In this document: in pieces, positions 18,516 through 28,608 of the stretch
Position numbering within the stretch: the first letter of the stretch is position 1
How the letters are laid out: the number at the start of each line of letters is the position of its first letter
Source: Cellulomonas sp. JZ18
GTDB lineage: Bacteria; Actinomycetota; Actinomycetes; Actinomycetales; Cellulomonadaceae
Length of the DNA: 64,000 bases
Reading direction: 5' to 3'
Assembly (NCBI RefSeq): GCF_009720485.1
Contig: NZ_CP045245.1
Location: forward strand, 3,782,001 to 3,846,000
Notes under the pieces: generated by a model
Databases searched by the model: none
What the model saw: the letters and a program-made list of their open reading frames with translations, nothing else
Told to the model about the DNA's origin: nothing
Program-made: the position numbers and the translations under genes

Positions 18516-21121
18516 GCGACGTGCCCCCGGGGCCGGCGCGCGACGTGCCGGCGCTGCACGGCGCACCGCGCCTGCCGTCCTGGGCCGTGCCGCGCCCCCG
18601 GCTGGTCGCCGCGCTCGACCGGGGCGCACCGCTGACCGTCGTGCGCGCCCCTGCGGGCGGCGGCAAGACGGTGCTGCTCGCCGAGTGGGCGCGTGCGTCC
18701 GCCGACCCCGGGCTGCGCGGCGCCTGGGTGCCGGTCGCGGCGCCCTCGCCCGGGCGGCTGGCCTTCTGGGGCCAGGTCGCGGCGACGCTCGTCGACGCCG
18801 GGCTCGTCGCGTCCGACGGCCCGCTCGGCGACGCGGTGGCGTCGCTCGCGGAGGTCACGGACCTGCGCGGCTTCCTCACGCGCGCGTTCACGCGGCTCGG
18901 ACCGGTGACGCTCGTCGTCGACGACGCCGACCGGCTGGACGAGGACGTCGTCGACGACCTCGTGCACGTCGTCGCGGGCGTGCCGGACGTGCGCGTCGTC
19001 GTCGCGTGCCGCTCGGTGACGGCCTTCGAGTCCGCGCAGGTGCGCCTGGTGCTCGACACGCTCGTGCTCGACGGGGCCGCGCTCGCCCTCACGGTCGAGG
19101 AGACGGCCCAGGTCCTCGGGGTCGACGCCGACCGGGCGGCGGCGGTGCGGCAGGCCACCGACGGCTCCCCGCTGGCCGTCCGCGCGGTGCTGCTGGAGCG
19201 CGAGGCGGGCACGGAGGTGGACCCGCGGCAGGCGCTCGAGCAGCTCGTCACGTCCGCCGTCGACGCGCTCGACGCGCCCACGCGGGAGTTCGCGGCCACG
19301 ACCGCGACGGCCGACGTCGTCCCGCCGGACCTCGCGCGCACGCTCACCGGCACGGACGACGCCGACGCCCTGCTCGAGCGCGTCGCGCACCTCGGCCTCG
19401 GCACGTGGACGCACGTGCCCGGCGGCCGCGCCCTCACGTACACCTCGGTCGTGCGGCACGCGCTGCGCGCCCGGCTGCGCCGCGAGGACCCCACCCGCTT
19501 CCGGGCCCTGCGGCGCGCGGTCGCGGTGTGGGCCGACGCGCACGCGCGCCCCGTGGAGGCGGTCGAGGCGGCCGTCGACGCCGAGGACCTGGACCTGGTG
19601 ACCGCGGTGCTGCGCCACCACTGGCGCGCGTTCCTCGCCGAGCACGCCGGCACGGTGCGGCGCACGGTCGCCCCGCTGGGCCTCGTGCGGCTGCGCCGCC
19701 ACCCGGTGATCCTGTTCCTGCTCGCGCTCGGGCACAACGCCGACCGCCGGTCGCGGGCGCGTGCGGTGGCGCTGTTCGGCCTCGCGACGGCGACGGCACG
19801 CGCGCAGCGCCGCCGGGCGAGCGCGCCCGACCGGGTCGCGATGCGGCTCATCGAGACCGTCGCGCTGCGGGTGACCGGCCGCGCGGGCGCCGCCGCGCAC
19901 GCCGGGGACGACCTGCTCGCCCTCCTCGACGACCTGGCCCCGGCGGACCGCACCGAGGTCGAGGACCTGCTGAACACCGCGTACCTGCACACCGCGATGG
20001 CGTACCTGTACGACGGGCGCCCCGACGACGCGGTGGCGGCGGCCGAGCGCGCCCTCGCCGAGGCCCGGCACGACCTCGGGCACCTGGGTGCGCTGTCGCT
20101 GCTCGGCGGGGTGCACGCGCTCACGGGGTCGCTCGAGGCGGCCGAGGGGTACGCGGCCGACGTGCGGGCGCGCCGCTGGCCGGAGGGCGCCGTGGACGGC
20201 TACACCGGTGCCCTGCACCAGGTCGCCGAGGCCGTCCTGGCGCTCGAGGCGCTCGACCCGGCCCGCGCGCAGGCGCACCTCGACCGGCTGGCGCCGCACC
20301 GCGAGACGATCGAGCACTGGCCGCTCCTCGCGCACGTCCAGGCGCACGTCGACCTGCTGACGTCCGGCGCGGAGACGGCGCTCGAGCGGCTCGCCGCGAC
20401 ACGGCGCACGCAGGCCCGCCGCCAGTCGACGCACCGGGCGACCGGTGCCCTGCTCGACGCGACGCACGCGCTGCTCCTGACGGCCGCGGGACGTCCGCTG
20501 GCGGCCCTGGCGGCGCTGCCCGACGCACGTCCGGTCACCCCCGCCCTCGCCGTCGCGCAGGCCCGCGCGGAGCTGGTCGCGGGGCGGCCCGCGCAGGCGG
20601 TGGTGTCGCTGGCCGCCGCGGGGGCGACCGGCGGTGCGTCGCTGCGCACGCAGACCGAGCACGCGCTGCTCGAGGCGGCGGCGCTCGCGGCGGAGGGCCC
20701 CGAGGAGCAGGCCGTCCCGGCGCTGGCGCGCGCGCTCGCGCTGCTGCGGGTGCACCACCTGCGCCTGCCGCTCGTGCTCCTGCCGGCACGCGACCGGTCG
20801 CGGCTGGCCGCCCTCGCGGCCGCGCACGGCCTGCCGCACGCCGACGTCCTCGCCGCCGCGCTGCCGGCGGTGCTGCCGGACGCCGCCGCCGCCCCGGAGC
20901 TCACGCCGCGCGAGGAGGTCGTGCTGCGCGCGCTCGCCCGTACGGGCTCGACGTCGCAGATCGCGACGGAGCTCGTCGTGAGCCCGCACACCGTGAAGTC
21001 CCAGCTGCGCACGCTGTACCGCAAGCTCGACGCGACGTCCCGGTCCTCCGCGCTCGCGGCCGCCCGCGCGCACGGGCTGCTCGACGCGGACGCCGCCGAC
21101 GGGGCACCGCACGGCGGCTGA
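18512..21121 (+). CDS. MalT-like LuxR family transcriptional regulator
   Basis: 869 residues, a large ATP-dependent LuxR (LAL/MalT) activator. It has a P-loop APAGGGKTVLLAEWARAS near residues 46-63, Walker B LVVDDADRLDE, a long helical repeat region (about 330-780), and a C-terminal LuxR helix-turn-helix LTPREEVVLRALARTGSTSQ continuing into VVSPHTVKSQLRTLYRKLDA. Members bind an inducer plus ATP, oligomerise and activate transport or catabolic genes. ATG 18512-18514 overlaps the MFS stop, so transporter and regulator are translationally coupled and probably serve one substrate. A 14-bp-stem terminator follows. Confidence 0.9.
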   Translation: MSDVPPGPARDVPALHGAPRLPSWAVPRPRLVAALDRGAPLTVVRAPAGGGKTVLLAEWARASADPGLRGAWVPVAAPSPGRLAFWGQVAATLVDAGLVASDGPLGDAVASLAEVTDLRGFLTRAFTRLGPVTLVVDDADRLDEDVVDDLVHVVAGVPDVRVVVACRSVTAFESAQVRLVLDTLVLDGAALALTVEETAQVLGVDADRAAAVRQATDGSPLAVRAVLLEREAGTEVDPRQALEQLVTSAVDALDAPTREFAATTATADVVPPDLARTLTGTDDADALLERVAHLGLGTWTHVPGGRALTYTSVVRHALRARLRREDPTRFRALRRAVAVWADAHARPVEAVEAAVDAEDLDLVTAVLRHHWRAFLAEHAGTVRRTVAPLGLVRLRRHPVILFLLALGHNADRRSRARAVALFGLATATARAQRRRASAPDRVAMRLIETVALRVTGRAGAAAHAGDDLLALLDDLAPADRTEVEDLLNTAYLHTAMAYLYDGRPDDAVAAAERALAEARHDLGHLGALSLLGGVHALTGSLEAAEGYAADVRARRWPEGAVDGYTGALHQVAEAVLALEALDPARAQAHLDRLAPHRETIEHWPLLAHVQAHVDLLTSGAETALERLAATRRTQARRQSTHRATGALLDATHALLLTAAGRPLAALAALPDARPVTPALAVAQARAELVAGRPAQAVVSLAAAGATGGASLRTQTEHALLEAAALAAEGPEEQAVPALARALALLRVHHLRLPLVLLPARDRSRLAALAAAHGLPHADVLAAALPAVLPDAAAAPELTPREEVVLRALARTGSTSQIATELVVSPHTVKSQLRTLYRKLDATSRSSALAAARAHGLLDADAADGAPHGG

Positions 21122-21196
21122 GCCCCACGGCGGCCGGCCCGGCGCGGGGACCCGGTCGCCGCACCCACCGCCCGCCACCGCGCCACGCCGGACGCA

Positions 21197-21235
21197 CGCG
21201 GGCCCCGGTGCCGCTGCTCGACACCGGGGCCCGCG
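21197..21235. terminator. Bidirectional hairpin terminator
   Basis: A perfect 14-bp stem (CGCGGGCCCCGGTG at 21197-21210 with 21222-21235) and an 11-nt loop, placed between the convergent LuxR and surface-protein genes. No T-tract, as is usual in high-GC actinobacteria. Confidence 0.75.
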
Positions 21236-21253
21236 CGTCAGGCGGTCAGGACG

Positions 21254-24200
21254 TCAGCCCTCCGCGCCCCGGCGCCGCAGCACCAGGGCCCCGGCGCCGC
21301 CGAGCACGAGCAGCGCGGCGAGCGCCGCGAGCCCGAGGCCCGCCCCACCGGTCACGGCCAGCGGGGACGTCGGTGCCGCCGCCGGCGTCGCGCCGGGCGT
21401 CGGCGCGGGGGTCGCCGCGGCGTACGCGACGCGCGCGACGGCCTCGGTCGGGTTCCCCTCGACGTCGCTGACCCGGTAGCGCACGGGCGACGGGTCGCCG
21501 GTGAAGCCCGCGGCCGGCGTGAACGTGAGCGCCCCGGTCCGCGCGTCGACGGTCCACGTGCCCTCGCCGGGCACCGTGAGCGTCAGCACCTCGGCGCCCG
21601 ACGCGTCGAGCAGCCGCACCGACGTCGGGTCGAGCGCGCCGCGGTCGTTGCCGACGACGTCCACCGTGGCGGGGGTGCCGGCGGGCACGCCCTCGCGGAC
21701 GTCGTCGAGCGCGCGCGGCAGGTAGGTCACGACGACCTGCGCACCGGCCGTGCCGCCCGCGGCGTCCTGCGCCTCGTAGCGCACGGGCGTCGGGTTGCCC
21801 CAGAAGCCGTCCTCGGGGTGAACGTCGCCGTGCCGGCCGTCGTGTCGACGGTCCACACGCCCTCGCCGGGCACGCGCAGCGTCGTGACGCGCTCGTCCGT
21901 GGCGGGGTCGACGAGGCGCAGGGTCGAGGCGAGCAGCGCGCCCGCGTCGTTCGGCAGCACGTCGACGGTCACCGGCGTGCCGAGCTCGTTGCCGCGGCTC
22001 TCGTCGGGGTCGGCGACCGGCTGGTACGTGACCGTGACGGTCGCGGCGACGGTGTCGCCCGTGGTGTCCGTGACCTCGTAGCCGACCGGCGCGGGGTTGC
22101 CCGTGAACCCGTCCTCGGGCGTGAACGTCACCGCACCCGTCGCCGGGTCGACCGTCCACGTGCCCTCGCCCTCGACGACGAGCGTGGTGACGCGGTAGGC
22201 GCCGTCCACCAGGACGACGGACGTCGGGTCCATGTCGCCGGCGTCGTTCGCCAGGACGTCGACCGTGACGGTCTCGCCGATCGTGTTGCCGAGGTCGGTG
22301 TCGTCCGTCGCGTCCGGCACGTAGCCGACCGTGACGGTGGCGGAGACGGTGTCACCGGTGCTGTCGGTGACCTCGTAGGTCACGGGAGCGGGGTCGGTGA
22401 GAAAGTCCGGCTCGGGCGTGAACGTCACGGCGCCCGTGCGCGGGTCGACCGTCCAGCGGCCCTCGCCCTCGACGACGAGCTCGGTCACGCGCTGGGTGCC
22501 GCGCACCAGGACGACGGACGTCGGGTCCAGGTCGCCGCGGTCGTTGGCGAGCACGTCCACCGTCACGACGTCCCCGATGGCGTTGCCGAGGTCCTCGTCG
22601 GCGACGGCCTCGGGCACGTAGCCCACGGTCACCGTCGCGGTGGCGGTGAGCCCGTCCTCGTCGCTCACGCGGTACGTCACCGGCGCCGGGTCGACCTCGA
22701 ACCCGTCCTGCGGCGTGAACGTGATCTCACCGGTGGTCGTGTCGACCCGCCAGGTGCCCTCGCCCTCGACGACCAGCTCCGTGCCGGCGGGCTCGCCCGC
22801 CGCCGCGTCCCACAGCACGACCGACGACGGCACGAGCGCGCCGCTCACCGCGCGGTCGTTGTCGAGGACCGGGACGCGGACGACGGAGCCGATCGCGTTC
22901 TCGAGGTCCTCGTCGTCCTGCGCCACCGGCGGGCCGACGACCGTGACCGAGGCGGTCGCGGCGTCGTCCGCGTCGTCGCCGCGGTCCGTCACGGAGGCCG
23001 TGTTCGTCAGGACCGTGTTGGGCGCGTCGGTGACCTGCTGGGCGTAGACGACCGTGAGCGTCTCGCCGACGTCGAGGCCGCGCACGCCGTCCGCGTCACC
23101 GCCCTCGGGGCGTAGGGGCGCGCGCACACCAGGGCGTCGGGCATCGGGTCGCCGACCCCCGCGTCGCAGGTGACCGGACCGCGCTCGAGCGCGTCGTTGG
23201 CGCCGCCGCTGACGGCGATCGAGCGGATGCTCGTGCGGCCCGCGCCCGGCACCGTGTCGGCGAGCGTGACGACGTCGCCGCGCGTCATGGCCGCCGGGCC
23301 GGCGTTGCGCACCGTGACCGTCCACACGAGCGTGGACCCGACCGGTGCGCGCGTGGAGCCGGCGGGGGCGCCCTCGACGGCCACCTGCTTGGTCACCGCG
23401 AGGTCGTACGCGCACTCGACCCAGTCGAGCACGATGGAGCCGTTCGCCCCCGCGCCGACGCCGGTGACCCGCCCGACGGCCGTGGAGGAGACGTCGCGCG
23501 CGCCGGCGCCGACCGCGCTGGACCCGCCACCGCCGCCACCGCCCGCGACGGTGTTGATGCCGTTCTGGCTGTTCTGGATGACGGTCGAGGCACCGCCGCC
23601 GGCGCCGAAGAAGCCGCCGCCGCCACCGCCGCCGGCGTCGAAGTTCGGGTCGTACGCGCCGGCGCCGCCGGTGCGGCCCACTCCCGGCAGGCCGTCGAGC
23701 GAGGCGTCCGTGCTGTGCGCGCCCCCGGCGCCCGGGCCGGTGGTGCCGCCGCCCTCGCCGCCGCCGACGACGATGCCCGGGCCCTCGTACCCGGCCGTGC
23801 CCGCGGTACCCGCGACGACCGTGCCCGCGGCGGACGGCAGGCCGGCGTCGCCGCCGAAGCCGTCCTGGGTCACCGAGTGCCCGCCGCCGCTGCCGCCGCC
23901 ACCGCCCGCGAGGACGGCCGGCGCCTGGGGGTCGGGCGTGCCGAGGAAGAGGACCGAGTAGCCGCCGCCCCCGGCGCCGCCGTGGTCGGACGCGGCCGTG
24001 CCGCCCGCACCTCCGCCGTTCACGCCGCCGTCGCCGCCGATCCGGCCGCGGTACTGCTGCCCGCCGCCGCCGACCGTGCCGCTGTAGGGCGTGCCGGGCA
24101 GGACGTCGAACGTCGCGGTGATGCGGGCGGCCCCACCGTTGGAGCCGCGGCCGTCGGCACCCGCGGCGCCGCGGCCGCCGGCGCCGCCCGTGACGGTCGT

Positions 24201-24434
24201 CGTGACGGCGCAGACGCCGTCGGGCACCGTGCCGGCGACCGTGTCGCCGACGGCGAAGACCCGGTCGGGCGCGGCCGGCGCGGGCGCGGCGAGCGCCGCC
24301 GCGGGGACCGCGACGACGGACGCGAGCGCGAGTCCGAGGGTCGTCAGCGTGGCGGCGCCGGTGCGGGCCGCGTGTGCGGCCCCGCTCGGGCGTCGGGTGG
24401 TCCGCGCACGTGACGCGGGCAGCCTCTTGGGCAC
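21254..24434 (-). pseudogene. Large secreted surface protein: glycine-rich, DUF11, CshA-type repeats, LAVTG sorting tail; two frameshifts
   Basis: The start ATG 24432-24434 opens a signal peptide (basic head, then a hydrophobic stretch ending [10 protein letters not shown]). Residues about 65-330 are Gly-rich, like secreted glycine-rich wall proteins. DUF11 follows (YDLAVTKQVAV, TLVWTVTVRNAGPAAM). Six CshA-type repeats of about 90-105 residues come next, each with VxVDVLxNDxG, EGTWTVDPxTGAVTFTPEDG and PAPVxYxVTD. The end is LAVTG, a hydrophobic helix and RRRGAEG, a class E-like sortase signal. The frame changes at 23108-23114 and 21818-21824, both repaired by one C in a CCCC run before GAG. 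Restored length is about 1,060 residues. It is probably a wall-anchored adhesin or fibril. Confidence 0.8.
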
Positions 24435-24940
24435 GTGGTCCTCCAGGTTCGGGTGGGCGCGCCCTCTCCCGCGGCACCGCGACGGCGGGCGGCGGTCCGG
24501 ACGCTCGTGGGTCCGGGGGCGGGCGCTCGTTCGATGCTCGGGCTGCGGAGAGCGCCTCCCGTGCCGTCCCGGACCCTTTTCACACCCGACTTCACACCGG
24601 CCCCGCCGGACCCCTCCCGGTACGTCCGGATCGTCCGTCTGCGCAGGTCAGCGGCGCTCCGCGCGTGACGTGCACCGGCTCGGCCGGGCCGGTCGCGCCC
24701 CCGGGCCGGCGCCGCGCGTCCCCGTCGCCCCCGGCTGTGAAACCTGCCGACCCGTTCCGGGCCGGGGCACCGGCGGCTATGCTGTCGGACGACACGCGTG
24801 GGAGCGCTCTCGCGCACCGGCGCAGGACCAGAACAGACATCACGACCAGGTACCCGAGCAGGGCCGCTGACCTGGGCCGCACCGCTCGGTGCCGACCCGT
24901 GCCGACGGCCACGTGCGACGGCGCACGCGAGAGGCATGCC
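24435..24940. other. 506-bp divergent intergenic region (surface protein / cbp)
   Basis: No gene is visible. It contains the cbp promoter, with TATGCT at 24778-24783 as a plausible -10, and the CelR-like site downstream. On the minus strand GGTGTGAA occurs twice near 24582-24596 as a short direct repeat upstream of the surface protein. The long cbp leader (about 150 nt after the -10) has no riboswitch I recognise. Confidence 0.5.
24799..24812 (+). promoter_or_regulatory. CelR/CebR-like operator upstream of cellobiose phosphorylase
   Basis: TGGGAGCGCTCTCG differs at two of 14 positions from the TGGGAGCGCTCCCA palindrome bound by the cellobiose-responsive LacI-family repressors CelR (Thermobifida) and CebR (Streptomyces). 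It lies just after the -10 TATGCT, a good position for repression that cellobiose relieves. The match is read from sequence; regulation is inferred. Confidence 0.7.
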
Positions 24941-27409
24941 ATGCGTTTCGGCCACTTCGACGACGAGGCCCGCGAGTACGTCATCACGACGCCCCACACG
25001 CCCTACCCCTGGATCAACTACCTGGGGTCGGAGCGGTTCTTCTCGCTGCTGTCGCACCAGGCCGGCGGGTACGCGTTCTACCGCGACGCGAAGATGCGCC
25101 GCCTCACGCGGTACCGCTACAACAACATCCCCGCCGACGCGGGCGGCCGCTACCTGTACGTGCACGACGAGGGCGACGTCTGGACCCCGTCGTGGCTGCC
25201 GGTCAAGGCGGACCTCGACCACTTCGAGACGCGCCACGGCCTCGGGTACTCCCGGATCACCGGTGAGCGCGGCGGCCTGCGCGTCTCGACGCTGTTCTTC
25301 GTGCCGCTCGGCGAGGACGCCGAGGTGCACAAAGTCACCGTCACCAACACGTCCGACGCCGAGAAGACGGTCACGCTCTTCTCGTTCGTCGAGTTCTGCC
25401 TGTGGAACGCCCAGGACGACCAGACGAACTACCAGCGCAACCTCTCGATCGGCGAGGTCGAGGTCGAGCAGGACGGCCCGCACGGGTCGGCGATCTACCA
25501 CAAGACCGAGTACCGCGAGCGCCGCGACCACTACGCCGTGTTCGGCGTGAACACGCGCGCCGACGGCTTCGACACGGACCGCGACACGTTCGTCGGCGCG
25601 TACAACGGGCTGGGGGAGGCCGCCGTGCCGCGCGCCGGGGCGTCGGCGAGCTCGGTGGCGTCGGGCTGGTACCCGATCGGCTCGCACTCGGTGCGCGTCA
25701 CGCTGGCCCCGGGCGAGTCCCGCGACCTCGTCTACGTGCTCGGCTACCTGGAGAACCCGCAGGACGCGAAGTGGGCGGACGACGCCCACCAGGTCGTGAA
25801 CAAGGAGCGCGCGCACGCGCTGCTGGGCCGCTTCGCGACCACCGAGCAGACGGACGCCGCGTTCGAGGCGCTGCGCAGCTACTGGACGGACCTGCTCTCG
25901 ACGTACTCGGTGCGCTCGACCGACGAGAAGCTCGACCGGATGGTCAACATCTGGAACCAGTACCAGTGCATGGTCACGTTCAACATGTCGCGCTCGGCGT
26001 CGTTCTTCGAGACCGGCATCGGCCGCGGCATGGGCTTCCGCGACTCGAACCAGGACCTGCTCGGCTTCGTCCACCTGGTGCCCGAGCGCGCGCGCGAGCG
26101 CATCATCGACATCGCGTCGACGCAGTTCCCCGACGGCTCCGCGTACCACCAGTACCAGCCGCTGACGAAGCGCGGGAACAACGACATCGGCTCGGGCTTC
26201 AACGACGACCCGCTGTGGCTCATCGCCGGCACGGCGGCGTACGTCAAGGAGACGGGCGACTTCTCGATCCTCGACGAGCCGGTGCCGTTCGACAACGAGC
26301 CGGGCTCGGAGGTGCCGCTGTTCGAGCACCTCACGCGCTCCTTCGAGTTCACGGTCACCCACCGCGGCCCGCACGGCCTGCCCCTCATCGGGCGCGCCGA
26401 CTGGAACGACTGCCTGAACCTCAACTGCTTCTCCACGGAGCCGGGCGAGTCGTTCCAGACCACCGAGAACAAGGGCGGCGGGGTCGCCGAGTCCGTGTTC
26501 ATCGCCGCGCAGTTCGTGCTCTACGGCGCCGAGTACGCCGAGCTGGCCGAGCGCCGCGGGCTGACCGAGGTCGCGTCGCAGGCCCGCAAGGTCGTCGACG
26601 AGGTCCGCCAGGCGGTCCTCGAGCACGGCTGGGACGGCCGCTGGTTCCTGCGCGCGTACGACTACTTCGGCAACCCCGTCGGCACCGACGCCAAGCCCGA
26701 GGGCAAGATCTGGATCGAGCCGCAGGGCTTCGCCGTCATGGCGGGCATCGGCGTCGGCGACGGCCCGGACGACGCCGACGCCCCGGCCGTGCAGGCGCTC
26801 GACGCGGTCGGCGAGATGCTCGGCACGCCGCACGGCCTGGTGCTGCAGTACCCCGCGTACACGACGTACCAGATCGAGCTGGGCGAGGTCTCCACGTACC
26901 CGCCGGGGTACAAGGAGAACGGCGGCATCTTCTGCCACAACAACCCGTGGGTGATCATCGCCGAGACCGTGCTGGGCCGCGGCGACCGCGCCTTCGACTA
27001 CTACCGGCGCATCACCCCGGCATACCGCGAGGAGATCAGCGACGTGCACCGGCTCGAGCCGTACGTGTACGCGCAGATGATCGCGGGCAAGGAGGCGCCC
27101 CGCGCCGGTGAGGCCAAGAACTCCTGGCTCACGGGCACGGCGGCGTGGAACTTCGTCGCGGTCTCGCAGCACCTGCTCGGGGTGCGCCCGGACTACGAGG
27201 GCCTGGTCGTCGACCCGCAGATCGGCCCCGACGTGCCGTCGTTCACGGTCACGCGCGTCGCCCGCGGCGCGACGTACGAGATCACGGTGACGAACTCCGG
27301 TGCGCGCGGCTCGCGCGGGCGGCTCGTGGTCGACGGCGCACCCGTCGACGGCAACCTCGTGCCCTACGCGCCGGCCGGCAGCACCGTCCGCGTCGAGGTC
27401 ACGCTCTGA
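24941..27409 (+). CDS. cbp: Cellobiose phosphorylase (GH94)
   Basis: 822 residues, the same length as Cellulomonas gilvus/uda CBP, and nearly identical wherever I can compare from memory ([60 protein letters not shown]). The catalytic acid is the first Asp of [12 protein letters not shown] near residue 490. Phosphate is bound around [10 protein letters not shown] and WLTGTAAW. The enzyme is cytoplasmic and splits cellobiose with phosphate into alpha-glucose-1-phosphate and glucose, saving ATP. ATG 24941 follows GAGAGG. A CelR-like operator lies 130 bp upstream. The epimerase gene follows after 41 nt, forming an operon. Confidence 0.97.
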   Translation: MRFGHFDDEAREYVITTPHTPYPWINYLGSERFFSLLSHQAGGYAFYRDAKMRRLTRYRYNNIPADAGGRYLYVHDEGDVWTPSWLPVKADLDHFETRHGLGYSRITGERGGLRVSTLFFVPLGEDAEVHKVTVTNTSDAEKTVTLFSFVEFCLWNAQDDQTNYQRNLSIGEVEVEQDGPHGSAIYHKTEYRERRDHYAVFGVNTRADGFDTDRDTFVGAYNGLGEAAVPRAGASASSVASGWYPIGSHSVRVTLAPGESRDLVYVLGYLENPQDAKWADDAHQVVNKERAHALLGRFATTEQTDAAFEALRSYWTDLLSTYSVRSTDEKLDRMVNIWNQYQCMVTFNMSRSASFFETGIGRGMGFRDSNQDLLGFVHLVPERARERIIDIASTQFPDGSAYHQYQPLTKRGNNDIGSGFNDDPLWLIAGTAAYVKETGDFSILDEPVPFDNEPGSEVPLFEHLTRSFEFTVTHRGPHGLPLIGRADWNDCLNLNCFSTEPGESFQTTENKGGGVAESVFIAAQFVLYGAEYAELAERRGLTEVASQARKVVDEVRQAVLEHGWDGRWFLRAYDYFGNPVGTDAKPEGKIWIEPQGFAVMAGIGVGDGPDDADAPAVQALDAVGEMLGTPHGLVLQYPAYTTYQIELGEVSTYPPGYKENGGIFCHNNPWVIIAETVLGRGDRAFDYYRRITPAYREEISDVHRLEPYVYAQMIAGKEAPRAGEAKNSWLTGTAAWNFVAVSQHLLGVRPDYEGLVVDPQIGPDVPSFTVTRVARGATYEITVTNSGARGSRGRLVVDGAPVDGNLVPYAPAGSTVRVEVTL

Positions 27410-27450
27410 CGCGGTCCACACCGACCGTCACGCCGCCCGGGGGCACCGAC

Positions 27451-28488
27451 ATGACGCTGATCGAAGCGATCGACACGCTCGACGCACCCCTCGTCCGCCC
27501 GCAGCCGCGGGCGGGCGGGGGGCCGTCCCCGCTGGTCCCGCCGGACCCGCGGGTCGTCACGGTGCGCAGCGACGTGTGGGAGCTCGACGTGCTCCCCGCG
27601 ACCGGTGCGTGCCTGGCGGCGGGGCGGGTGCGCACGGCGGACGGCGTCTGGAAGGACCTGCTGCGCCCGACCCGGCGCACGCACCTGGGCGACCCGGAGA
27701 AGACCGCGAGCTTCCCGATGGTGCCCTGGTCCAACCGGATCCGCGGCGGCGTGCTGCCGTACCGCGGCCGCAGGTGGCAGCTGCAGCGCAACGCGGCGGA
27801 CGGCACGGCGATCCACGGCGCGTCCCGGTACGCCGCGTGGGACGTGGTCGGGCGGACCGACGGCGCGGTGGCGCTCCGCCTGGACTCCTCCGAGCTCGTC
27901 GGCGTGAACTTCCCGTGGCGCTTCGTCGCCTCCGTGACGTACGCCCTGCTCGGGCCGACGCTCACGGTGACGACGACCGTGCGCAACGCCGACACCGAGC
28001 CGTTCCCGGCCGGCTTCGGCCACCACCCGTACCTGCGGCGCACGCTGCTGCCCGTCGGCGCCCCGGCCGCGGAGTACCCGCTGACGGCGGGTCCGGTCGT
28101 GCACGTGCCCGCGTCGGCGGGGTACCGGCTCTCGGCGGCGATGGCCACCGGAGCGGCCGGCGAGCTGCCGCTGCGCGCCGACTACCGGACGCCGCGCCCG
28201 CTCGGGACCGCGTTCGTCGACGACGTCGTGACCGGGCTCGTGCCCGGCGCACCGGTCCGCGTCGACTACGAGGACGACGGCGTCACCGTCGAGATCGGCA
28301 TGGACCCCGTGTACGAGCACCTCGTCCTGTACGCGCCGCGGCGCCGCTGCTACTTCGCCGTCGAGCCCGCGACGAACGTCAACGACGGGTTCACGCTGCA
28401 CGACGCGGGCGTGCCGGGCACGGGCGTCTTCGAGCTCGAGCCGGGCGAGGAGCGCACGGGCGCGTTCACGATCACCGTCCGCGGCTGA
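27451..28488 (+). CDS. Aldose 1-epimerase family protein (mutarotase)
   Basis: 345 residues. Aldose-epimerase features: the SFPMVPWSNRIRGGVLPYRG substrate loop (conserved N-R), TAIHGASRYAAWDV with the active His, GFGHHPYLRRTLLP with the second His pair, and a late acidic base (FAVEPATNVNDGF). It would interconvert alpha and beta anomers of glucose or a related aldose. Cellobiose phosphorylase releases or uses a defined anomer in the reversible reaction, so a mutarotase next to it makes sense. It starts at ATG 27451 after a G-rich site and is co-transcribed with cbp. Confidence 0.85.
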   Translation: MTLIEAIDTLDAPLVRPQPRAGGGPSPLVPPDPRVVTVRSDVWELDVLPATGACLAAGRVRTADGVWKDLLRPTRRTHLGDPEKTASFPMVPWSNRIRGGVLPYRGRRWQLQRNAADGTAIHGASRYAAWDVVGRTDGAVALRLDSSELVGVNFPWRFVASVTYALLGPTLTVTTTVRNADTEPFPAGFGHHPYLRRTLLPVGAPAAEYPLTAGPVVHVPASAGYRLSAAMATGAAGELPLRADYRTPRPLGTAFVDDVVTGLVPGAPVRVDYEDDGVTVEIGMDPVYEHLVLYAPRRRCYFAVEPATNVNDGFTLHDAGVPGTGVFELEPGEERTGAFTITVRG

Positions 28489-28608
28489 CGGGCGGCGTCC
28501 GTCGCTGACCGGCAGCGTGCACGGGCCGCGGACCACAGGGCGCGCCGCCCGTGCCGGGTCGGCGAAAACAGCTCGTCGGGCACCCGGTCCGCGGGCCACG
28601 CTGGCGGG

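Noticed and set aside
24344..27421. Very long minus-strand frame opposite cellobiose phosphorylase
   Set aside because: Antisense shadow of a perfectly recognisable cbp gene; no motifs.
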